From positions 1 through 6,150 of the forward strand of contig JAWVYU010000316.1 of NCBI GenBank assembly GCA_033722575.1: a stretch of 6,150 nt of DNA, read 5' to 3'. The notes beneath the pieces are model-generated. The model was given only the letters and a program-made list of their open reading frames with translations. It had not been told where the DNA came from and searched no databases. Both the position numbers and the translations under genes were made by a program. Below, one piece after another: positions 1 through 6,150 of this stretch. How positions within the stretch are numbered: position 1 is the stretch's first letter; every line of letters starts with the position of its first letter. Source of the stretch: GCA-2748575 sp033722575 (GTDB taxonomy: Bacteria > Pseudomonadota > Gammaproteobacteria > Pseudomonadales > Ketobacteraceae).

Positions 1-422
1 AAGCTCTCGCCATCCACCACGGGATCCCAGCATACGACGCGGTGTAAACCTTCAATCCTGTCCGCCGCCATCAACGCCAGGGTAGCCCCCAGACGCAAAC
101 CGATCAGACTGACACGATCAACACCGGCAGTATCCTTGGCTTCGGCCACTGCCTGCCGGATATCGGCCTGCCACTCCGCCATGCTGATATCGTCACTGTC
201 ACCCCAGGAATCCCCGGTGCCGGCGTAATCGAAACGCAGCACTTCGTAGCCCAGGTTGCTGAGGTTATTTGCCAGAATCTTGAAGGCCCGGTGGGCCCGC
301 TCGTACTCCTGACCGTAGGGGTAACAGAGCACCACGGCCTCGTCCCTGAAGGAGGCGCCTTCTGCCGGATGCAGGACCCCATACAACTGTCTGCTTTTAT
401 CGCCAAAATAGAATGGGTTCAT
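1..422 (-). CDS. Alpha/beta-hydrolase-fold protein with non-canonical GLRLG elbow (5' part, runs off the left edge)
   Basis: The first 140 codons of a protein whose 3' end lies outside the window. Visible landmarks of an alpha/beta hydrolase: a hydrophobic strand followed by YPYG (residues 34-37), the QEYERAHRAF segment (38-47), strand VLRFDYAGTGDS (61-72), and strand VSLIGLRLGA (104-113) at the place of the nucleophile elbow, followed by CWDPVVDG (131-138). Known of the family: this pattern resembles serine-aminopeptidase-like (S33) hydrolases found next to NRPS/PKS clusters and the exosortase-A-associated hydrolases. Oddity: the elbow is G-L-R-L-G, with Arg110 where catalytic Ser is expected, so ordinary Ser hydrolysis is doubtful unless another residue serves. 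The start is fixed by ATG overlapping the NRPS stop by one base (TAATG) with GGA 6-8 bases upstream, which indicates translational coupling. No signal peptide is seen, so it is probably cytoplasmic. Inference: it helps release or edit the NRPS-bound product, or acts as a binding or acyl-transfer protein. The fold assignment is firm; the function is not. Confidence 0.85.
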   Translation of the reverse strand, partial: MNPFYFGDKSRQLYGVLHPAEGASFRDEAVVLCYPYGQEYERAHRAFKILANNLSNLGYEVLRFDYAGTGDSWGDSDDISMAEWQADIRQAVAEAKDTAGVDRVSLIGLRLGATLALMAADRIEGLHRVVCWDPVVDGES

Positions 423-3400
423 TATGATCCACGCCTGAAAAATCTGGATAAAATACCTTTTTTCCCCTTCTCTCTCCGGGTGTCCCTACCCCGGGTTCCG
501 GATTCAGCGAGCCCTTCGGCAGAAGCACCCGCAGCGTTGGCTTGCGACACTGATTGGCGTGCATCGGCAAGAAGGGTTTCGCATTCGGCAGCAAGCGCAT
601 CGAGCGTATTGAATAACAAACGGTCCTGGGATATTTCTATACCGTGCTCATTGCGCAGTCTGGTGATCACCTGCACCGCCAGCAGCGAATGGCCTCCCAC
701 ATCAAAGAAATTATCGGTGCGTTTTATTCTGTCGGAGCCAATCACCTCGGTCCAGAGACCATGAAGGATGGTTTCCATTTCCGTTTGTGGTAAATGTTCA
801 CTTTCATCAACTTCATACAGCACCCGCCAGTTGATATCGCCCTGGTCGTCACGGGACCAGGTATCCACCTCGTTAAACTGGCGCAACGGTTCATTGCCTT
901 TGGGCAGGATCTTTCTGGCATGCTTGCGTAATTCCGGCAGAGTAACGTAGTGATCCTCTTCCGTCTCGTAATAACAGATCAGCTCACCCAGGTCGCCATC
1001 CAGAATCACCACGGCTTCCCGGATACCCTCCAGCGCCCGGAATTCTGCAGCGATGTCCTCTTTCAACAGCAGCCGGTCATTGCCAGCTGCCTCATCCACC
1101 GGTAAAGACGCCAGCATTTTCTTGTCCGCCTTTCCACTGGCCGTCTGAGGCATCCGCTCGATGGTCACCAGATGCTGGGGCACCATGTAGGCGGGCAGCA
1201 CGTCGGTCAGTGCCTCGCGCATCTGCGGTGCAGAAAAAGTACTGGCTTTCCGGGGCTGCACAAAGGCCACCAGTTTCAGGTCTGCCGGGTGGTCGCCCTT
1301 CACAATCACTGCCGCGTTGTCGACCCCGTCCTGCTCCCGGATCCGGGCCTCGATCTCGCCAAGTTCAATCCGGTAACCGCGGATTTTCACCTGGTCATCC
1401 ATGCGGTTATGGTAATAAAGATCACCCTTACTGTCGCGGTGCACTCTGTCGCCCGTGCGGTATACCCGCTCACCGCTGGCCAGCGTCACAAAACGCTCTT
1501 CGGTCAAATCCGGCCTGCCCCAGTAACCCCGGGTTACCCCCAGGCCACCGATGCAAAGTTCACCCGGCACATTCACCGGCTGCGGCTCACGGGCGGCATT
1601 CAATACATGCACGCTGGTATTGTCAATGGGTTGGCCGATACACCGGGAATCGGTATCCGCCGATACTTTCTTCACGGTGGACCACACAGTGGTTTCCGTG
1701 GGACCGTAGACATTCCACAGCTCTTTTACCCTGGGCAACAGCTGCTGCTTGAGATCTTCCGTCAGGGCCTCGCCCCCCACCAGGGCCTTGACGCCGGGGC
1801 CGCCTTCCCAGCCACTGGCCATTAATACCCGCCAGGATGTGGGGGTCGCCTGCAGAAAACTGATGTCATATTCCCGGATCAGGCGCTGCAGCTCCATGCC
1901 GTTCATTGCCTGGGAGCGGCTGGCCAGCACCACCTGCGCTCCCTGCATCAGGGGCAGCATGATTTCCAGCACGGAAATATCAAAGGATATGGTGGTAGTG
2001 GCCAGGAGCCTGTCACTCTCCTCCAGCCCCGGCGTGGATGCCATGGCATTAAGGAAATTCACCACCGCCCGGTGATGCACCATGACACCTTTCGGGCGCC
2101 CTGTGGAACCGGAGGTGAAAATCACGTAGGCCAATTGATCCGGCGCTATGATCTGCCCGTCCAGTGCATCGAGGGGCTGACCAACAGGGATATCGGACAT
2201 CAGTATGGCGGACACACCCATTGCGAGGCTTTCTATGCCTTCCCTGCGGTTGCTGTCGGTAAGGCAGACTTTGGCCCCGCTGTCCTCCAGCACGATCCGG
2301 ATGCGGTCAATGGGGTTTTCCGGATCAAGGGGCAGGTAGGTGGCACCGGCGCGCAGAATACCCAGCATGGAGGCCACCATGTCATTACTGCGGTCCATAT
2401 AGATCGCGACGACATCTCCCTGTAAACCCGCTTTCAGCAAGGTTGCGGCAATGTCCCCGGCGCGCTGCCAGAGTTGCGAATAGGTCAGGGATTCCTGCTG
2501 GTCAGTGAGCGCCACCCGGTCCGGGAATGTCTCTACCGTAGTTGCAAACAGCGACACCAGATCGTCCGCGGGCAGCGGTCTCTCGGGGCCTTGGGTGTTT
2601 GCATCCAGCGACTGCACTTCTTCTGTCCTTAAAATGGGAACTGAATCAATGGTTTGCCCGGCATCTGCCAGGATGCTGCTGACAAAAAGCTGAAAATGGG
2701 ACAACAGGGCGCCAATAAAGTCCCGGTCATAAACAGACGCCGCATACTCCAGCTCCACATGGGTCAGATTCCGGTCAAATTCCACAATAAAGCTTAGATC
2801 AGTTCTTGCTCCCGTGCTCCCCGGGTGACATTTTTCATACAATCCGGCGTCGCCCGCACAGGACTGTGCCAGCTGCCGGATACTCATGTAACACTGCACC
2901 AGCGGGGTACGTGAGGGGTCCTTTTCCCCTTTATAATGGGCCAGGATTTCCTGATAACTCAACCCGCGATGGGCCAGCAACTGCTGCAAGGCCTGACGGG
3001 CCCGGCTGATATGGTCCGCCACCGTCCGGCCACCATCAATCCCGGCACTCAGGGGCATTATATCCGTCTGGCAGCCCACATAGTCCGTATCCTCGTTATT
3101 GAGCTCCACCCCGAAACCCAGGGTATTCTGATGGGTATGACGGTACAGGATCATCTCGATCAGGGCCACCCAGAGCACTTCGTATTCCACCTTCAGGGTG
3201 GCCGCCAGCCCCTGCAGACCCTCATGGCTGGCCGACGGGAGCGACCAGAACAGCCGGTCTCCCCGGTGATCAAACTCAGCGGGCCGGGAGTGCTGTGCCG
3301 TGAGTTCCAGTACACCCCAGTCCCGCGCCATCTGCTCTTTCCAGAAACGGTCCAGATGGTAAGGGTGAGCCCTTAAATCAGGGGCAAGACCGGAGACCGT

Positions 3401-5224
3401 CTCCGGCTCAGCCCCCAGCACCCATTGAACCACCTGCTGCAGCGAAGGCTCATCCAGCAGCAGATTGTGGGCCACCCCGGACACCAGCGTGCCCTCCCCG
3501 GGAACCCTCACCAGCAGGAAGCGCAATAACAGGTCACCAGTCAGATTGAAGGGTGTTTCCTGCAGAGCCCTGACCTGTGCCAGAGCCTCCTCGCGGGAGG
3601 ATGCTGTTACCACCCGTGTATCAAAGGAGTCCGTGGTGGGCTGCCAGTGGGGTACATCGCTGCCGCTGTTGGTGAAAAGCACGCGCTGCAAATGCGGATA
3701 GTGATCCGAAATTTCTCCCGCCCGTTGCTCAAACACTTCCGGGCTGAAGTCACCCTGGGACCACCAGGCACTGGCAATATTCTGATGGGCTCCCAGATGA
3801 GCAAAGGTTTCCGAAAACCAGAACAGCTGCTGGGAACTGTTCAGCGCATCGCCGGATGATTCAGATACCGGCCCCGGGAAGCTGACGAGCCCCAGTAACG
3901 CCTGTACCGGCACATCCGGCTGCCTCACCAACGCGGTGTAAAGGGATTCAAAATCATCAAGGAACTGGCTGACGGTGGCTTCCCGCAGCAGTTCATCGGC
4001 ATACCAGACGCTGCCGGCAATCCGGTTACCTTCGTCCCACAGCCAGACGTGCAGATCGTACATGGCACCACCGCTGTGCAGGGGCAGCGTTTCAATCTCA
4101 AGCCCCGGAATGCTCAGTTCAGCAGGTGCCTCCTGAAAGGTGTATCCCACCTGGAACAGGGGATTCATGCCGGATTCCCGCTCCAGATCAAGACGGTTCA
4201 CGATCTCATCCAGGGAAACCGTCAGATTATCCAGGGCATCCAGAAAATCCTGTCCCTGCTGGTCCAGCAGCTGATGATAACTGAGCTCCGGATTCACCAT
4301 GGACGCCAGGGGCAGCATGTTCATGAAGCACCCCATGACACCTTCCAGCTCATCCAGCAGCCCACGTTCTGTAAAAGGTGATCCGATCACAATATCCTGC
4401 TGGCCGGAATAACGGTGCAGCAGCACCTTCAGGGCCGTCAGACCGGCAACATAAGGGCTCATCCCTTTCTGACGGGCAAAGTCGCGGATTGTCTGGCTGC
4501 TTTCCGGGGAAAAAGAAAAGCTGACTTCCTGCCCCGTGTGTTGGTGGCTTTCATTGCGGCGGGCATCCAGCGGAAACGCCAGCTTGCCTTTGTGACCCCT
4601 CAGGTGCTTTAGCCAGAATTCATACACAGGCTGCAGATCCCGGGCTGTGTAGTTTTCGTTTCGCCAGAGCACGAAATCCCCGAACTGCACCTCAAGGGGC
4701 TCAAACTCCGGCTCCCTGCCAGCGGCAAATGCCTGATAACCGTGCCTGAGTTCTTCTTCAAAAATCAGTACCGCGGCGTGATCAACAATAATGTGATGAA
4801 AGCAGAAAAAAACAAAATACCGGCCATCCGGTATTCTTGCCAGCCGTGCCACAAAGCCCGGCTGCGCCGCCAGATCAAAACGGGTACGACAGGCGTTGTA
4901 AACATAGTCTTCAATGGCTGCTTCTGACGAGACCTCCTCCACCGGGAGTTCAAAACGATAATCCTCCAGCAGATGCTGCTCCAGTTCACCGTCTTCCCAG
5001 TGAAAGGTCATGCGCAACACTTCATGGCGGTCAACCAGTGCCCTGACGGTGCTCACCAGGGCATCCACGTCCAGCTCAGGGCCGGCAATGAATCCCAGCG
5101 GAATATTGTAGGCAGAGTTTTCCGGTGCCAGCTGATTGATCAGCCAGAACTGTTTCTGGGTAGCGGAGCAGGGAAAGGCAATAACATCGCTTTGACTACT
5201 CTGCTCGATGACAAAATTCCCCAT
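422..5224 (-). CDS. Nonribosomal peptide synthetase, C-C(degenerate)-A(Gly)-PCP, no release domain
   Basis: A complete 1600-residue NRPS module. C1 (about 12-440) has a C1-type motif near 19-32, RHEVLRMTF (66-74), HHIIVDH (143-149), FGDFVLW (181-187) and MNPLFQVGYTFQ (353-364). C2 (about 460-865) is strongly diverged: HNLLLDE (586-592) replaces HHxxxDG. The A domain (about 885-1375) has all core motifs: ATYLPLDP (961-968), FTSGSTGRPKGV (1036-1047), NVYGPTETT (1171-1179), YRTGD (1255-1259), QVKIRGYRIELGEIE (1278-1292), LPAYMVP (1343-1349) and catalytic Lys1365. Read against PheA, the pocket is D1082, I1083, L1086, Q1125, L1148, G1150, V1172, V1180, W1181, K1365, close to the glycine code. Residues 1389-1471 look like a dead second A subdomain. 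The PCP (about 1482-1553) carries GGHSLL with phosphopantetheine Ser1513. The tail after 1575 is Arg/Lys-rich. It lies 39 bp after a PKS and overlaps the next gene, so it should condense the polyketide acyl chain with glycine in the cytoplasm. Family and domain order are certain; substrate is a good prediction. Confidence 0.97.
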   Translation of the reverse strand: MGNFVIEQSSQSDVIAFPCSATQKQFWLINQLAPENSAYNIPLGFIAGPELDVDALVSTVRALVDRHEVLRMTFHWEDGELEQHLLEDYRFELPVEEVSSEAAIEDYVYNACRTRFDLAAQPGFVARLARIPDGRYFVFFCFHHIIVDHAAVLIFEEELRHGYQAFAAGREPEFEPLEVQFGDFVLWRNENYTARDLQPVYEFWLKHLRGHKGKLAFPLDARRNESHQHTGQEVSFSFSPESSQTIRDFARQKGMSPYVAGLTALKVLLHRYSGQQDIVIGSPFTERGLLDELEGVMGCFMNMLPLASMVNPELSYHQLLDQQGQDFLDALDNLTVSLDEIVNRLDLERESGMNPLFQVGYTFQEAPAELSIPGLEIETLPLHSGGAMYDLHVWLWDEGNRIAGSVWYADELLREATVSQFLDDFESLYTALVRQPDVPVQALLGLVSFPGPVSESSGDALNSSQQLFWFSETFAHLGAHQNIASAWWSQGDFSPEVFEQRAGEISDHYPHLQRVLFTNSGSDVPHWQPTTDSFDTRVVTASSREEALAQVRALQETPFNLTGDLLLRFLLVRVPGEGTLVSGVAHNLLLDEPSLQQVVQWVLGAEPETVSGLAPDLRAHPYHLDRFWKEQMARDWGVLELTAQHSRPAEFDHRGDRLFWSLPSASHEGLQGLAATLKVEYEVLWVALIEMILYRHTHQNTLGFGVELNNEDTDYVGCQTDIMPLSAGIDGGRTVADHISRARQALQQLLAHRGLSYQEILAHYKGEKDPSRTPLVQCYMSIRQLAQSCAGDAGLYEKCHPGSTGARTDLSFIVEFDRNLTHVELEYAASVYDRDFIGALLSHFQLFVSSILADAGQTIDSVPILRTEEVQSLDANTQGPERPLPADDLVSLFATTVETFPDRVALTDQQESLTYSQLWQRAGDIAATLLKAGLQGDVVAIYMDRSNDMVASMLGILRAGATYLPLDPENPIDRIRIVLEDSGAKVCLTDSNRREGIESLAMGVSAILMSDIPVGQPLDALDGQIIAPDQLAYVIFTSGSTGRPKGVMVHHRAVVNFLNAMASTPGLEESDRLLATTTISFDISVLEIMLPLMQGAQVVLASRSQAMNGMELQRLIREYDISFLQATPTSWRVLMASGWEGGPGVKALVGGEALTEDLKQQLLPRVKELWNVYGPTETTVWSTVKKVSADTDSRCIGQPIDNTSVHVLNAAREPQPVNVPGELCIGGLGVTRGYWGRPDLTEERFVTLASGERVYRTGDRVHRDSKGDLYYHNRMDDQVKIRGYRIELGEIEARIREQDGVDNAAVIVKGDHPADLKLVAFVQPRKASTFSAPQMREALTDVLPAYMVPQHLVTIERMPQTASGKADKKMLASLPVDEAAGNDRLLLKEDIAAEFRALEGIREAVVILDGDLGELICYYETEEDHYVTLPELRKHARKILPKGNEPLRQFNEVDTWSRDDQGDINWRVLYEVDESEHLPQTEMETILHGLWTEVIGSDRIKRTDNFFDVGGHSLLAVQVITRLRNEHGIEISQDRLLFNTLDALAAECETLLADARQSVSQANAAGASAEGLAESGTRGRDTRREKGKKGILSRFFRRGS
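428..430 (-). promoter_or_regulatory. Ribosome binding site of the hydrolase gene, inside the end of the NRPS gene
   Basis: GGA sits 6-8 bases before the ATG at 422, within the final Arg-Gly-Ser codons of the NRPS. Together with the TAATG overlap it points to translational coupling of the two genes. The motif is short, so it supports the start choice rather than standing on its own. Confidence 0.45.
812..1060 (-). other. Degenerate second copy of the A-domain C-terminal subdomain inside the NRPS
   Basis: This stretch encodes NRPS residues about 1389-1471, an extra 80-odd residues between A and PCP where normally only a short linker sits. By eye it aligns with the true subdomain at about 1290-1372: EIEARIREQDGVDNAAVIV matches DIAAEFRALEGIREAVVIL, REALTDVLP matches RKHARKILP, and the A10 loop TASGKADKKML matches RDDQGDINWRVL. 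The catalytic Lys of A10 is replaced by Asp1463, and the YMVP part of A9 is lost, so this copy cannot support adenylation. It may be the remnant of a deleted module, a duplication, or a structural spacer positioning the PCP. The alignment was made by eye only. Confidence 0.6.
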
Positions 5225-5233
5225 AACTATCTA

Positions 5234-5241
5234 TCCATCCT
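5234..5241 (-). promoter_or_regulatory. Shine-Dalgarno region of the NRPS gene
   Basis: On the minus strand the 39-base gap between the PKS stop and the NRPS start contains AGGATGGA. Its GGA lies 10-12 bases before the ATG and its AGGA 14-17 bases before it. This supports the ATG at 5224, and the C domain begins about a dozen residues later, as expected. No promoter or terminator is apparent in the gap, so the NRPS is probably co-transcribed with the PKS. Confidence 0.6.
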
Positions 5242-5263
5242 GTTCATCATGCCTGCCCGTTGA

Positions 5264-6150
5264 TCAGGAACTGCGTTTTTTACGGAGCGCATCCCGCGAT
5301 GCCCGTTTGATCGCGGTTTTCTTTTTGGCCGGCGCCGCCGCATCCGATGCCAGCACCGCACACCATTTTTCGATGGTGGGATCCTTGAACATCGTGGACA
5401 TGGGCAACTCCTTTTTCAGCTGTTTCTTGAGCCTGGTTCCCACCCGGGTCAGCAACAGGGAGTGGCCGCCCAGCTCAAAGAAATTGTCCCTGATGCCTAC
5501 CTGGTCCACTCCCAGGATGTCCTGCCAGATGGCCGCTATCTGTTTCTGCAACTCGGTTTCAGGGGCAAGGTAATCTTCCGACAGGCTGTCGCGATCCACG
5601 CTGATGGCGGGGCCACCGCCGGAGGATTCCGCCGCTGCCGCATGCAGGGTACTGATCACGAATGCCACATCGTAGGGAGAAATCACAGCCTGTGGCAGGC
5701 CGACATTATCAAATACCCAGCGAAACGCATGCTTGCCTTCCTGATTGGTAATGCCCAGGCTCAGGGTTGTCTTCAGCAACGGATCAGGCTCGTCCCTCTG
5801 TGCGGCAGTCTGTTCGCTGCTGAAATCCAGGGGCACGCGCTTCATGGTAAAGTCATTCACTTTCACCAGCACCTTACCGCGGGTGTCGGTAACGGTAACA
5901 TGAAAGGTGACGGTATCATCACCGGCGTCATGCAGGCGAATATGGCTGACAAGCTGCGGCTGCAAGGGCGCGTAAACGGCCAGTTCGGAGTAACCGAGCG
6001 GCACCAGAAAATCCTTGCCGGCATCGTAACCCGGCACAATACGCTGGGCGCCGGCGGTGGCGATATCCAGCAACGCCGGGTGCAGGTGGGCCCACTCAAG
6101 GTCCTTTTCGTAATCCGGTTTGATGGCCAGATCCAGCAGGGCCTGCCGGT
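5264..6150 (-). CDS. Polyketide synthase C-terminal part: dehydratase (second half) and acyl carrier domain (5' end beyond the right edge)
   Basis: An open frame enters from the right edge and runs 294 codons to a TGA at 5264-5266. Numbered from the first whole codon, residues 1 to about 110 are the second hot-dog half of a PKS dehydratase: HPALLD at 23-28 with catalytic Asp28, followed by the SELAVYAPL and VTDTRGKVL strands typical of DH. The paired catalytic His would lie outside the window. Residues 132-161 hold a linker of the GITxxEGxxAF...PQxVxSPxDV type that in many PKSs follows a ketoreductase; no KR is seen here. The ACP (about 190-270) has DNFFELGGHSLL with phosphopantetheine Ser230. 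The last 20 residues contain ten Lys/Arg and one Asp. Its ACP should present the acyl chain to C1 of the NRPS encoded 39 bp downstream. The TTG at 6073 lies within the HPALLD motif and is not a start. KS, AT or other domains cannot be judged from this window. Confidence 0.93.
   Translation of the reverse strand, partial: RQALLDLAIKPDYEKDLEWAHLHPALLDIATAGAQRIVPGYDAGKDFLVPLGYSELAVYAPLQPQLVSHIRLHDAGDDTVTFHVTVTDTRGKVLVKVNDFTMKRVPLDFSSEQTAAQRDEPDPLLKTTLSLGITNQEGKHAFRWVFDNVGLPQAVISPYDVAFVISTLHAAAAESSGGGPAISVDRDSLSEDYLAPETELQKQIAAIWQDILGVDQVGIRDNFFELGGHSLLLTRVGTRLKKQLKKELPMSTMFKDPTIEKWCAVLASDAAAPAKKKTAIKRASRDALRKKRSS

Noticed and set aside
104..406. A 100-codon minus-strand frame over the hydrolase gene.
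   Set aside because: It is out of frame with the hydrolase reading, whose fold motifs are clear and whose start overlaps the NRPS stop.
460..566. A possible frameshift or truncated TE at the NRPS end, considered because the release domain is missing.
   Set aside because: The frame reaches a stop that overlaps a well-formed start of the next gene with a plausible ribosome site, and no TE motif (GxSxG) appears in other frames there.
1523..1537. Near-perfect inverted repeat of the form GTAACCC-C-GGGTTAC.
   Set aside because: It lies within the codons of the conserved A6 motif (VTRGYWG), with no run of T after it; a coding coincidence, not a terminator or operator.
1172..1825. Long open frames on the plus strand opposite the NRPS (also near 291-764, 2936-3376 and 5208-5573).
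   Set aside because: They are antisense to unmistakable NRPS/PKS coding sequence, have low-complexity Pro/Arg/His composition and no recognisable motif; they are shadows.
5227..5250. A seven-codon ATG...TAG mini-frame on the minus strand in the gap between the PKS and the NRPS.
   Set aside because: Too short, overlaps the NRPS Shine-Dalgarno region and has no conserved attenuator features; most likely chance.
6071..6073. TTG as a possible start of a separate DH-ACP protein.
   Set aside because: It lies inside the HPALLD motif, and the frame continues upstream with DH-like sequence to the window edge, so the PKS is simply cut by the window.

Overview
The window is one stretch of a hybrid polyketide / nonribosomal peptide (PKS-NRPS) biosynthetic operon. 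Every gene lies on the minus strand, so the operon reads from the right edge to the left. There is no gene-free stretch, RNA gene, mobile element or CRISPR array. By eye the G+C content is in the mid-50s percent. Shine-Dalgarno-like sites, tight gene packing and protein style suggest a Gram-negative bacterium, plausibly a gammaproteobacterium (marine biosurfactant or natural-product producers come to mind). The lineage is inference and cannot be fixed from the sequence alone.

Layout in transcription order. (1) 6150 to 5264: the C-terminal end of a PKS, with the second half of a dehydratase (DH) domain, a linker and an acyl carrier protein (ACP) domain, ending in a very basic tail. (2) After 39 bp, 5224 to 422: a complete 1600-residue NRPS with the order condensation (C1), degenerate condensation (C2), adenylation (A), a degenerate extra copy of the A-domain C-terminal subdomain, peptidyl carrier (PCP), basic tail. 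It has no thioesterase, reductase or epimerase domain. (3) With a one-base stop/start overlap (TAATG), 422 to 1: the first 140 codons of an alpha/beta-hydrolase-fold protein of the kind found beside NRPS/PKS and exosortase genes. Its nucleophile elbow reads GLRLG instead of GxSxG.

Proposed cooperation: the PKS builds an acyl chain, possibly alpha,beta-unsaturated if the DH acts in the last cycle, on its ACP. C1 of the NRPS joins that chain to the amino acid loaded on the PCP. The ten specificity positions of the A domain read D-I-L-Q-L-G-V-V-W-K, which closely matches the classical glycine code, so the predicted intermediate is an acyl-glycyl thioester. Release must occur in trans or by an enzyme outside the window, because no releasing domain is present and the following hydrolase lacks the usual serine. 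The most unusual points are the tandem C domains with a dead second copy, the vestigial second A subdomain, the matching basic tails on both megasynthases, and the non-canonical hydrolase.
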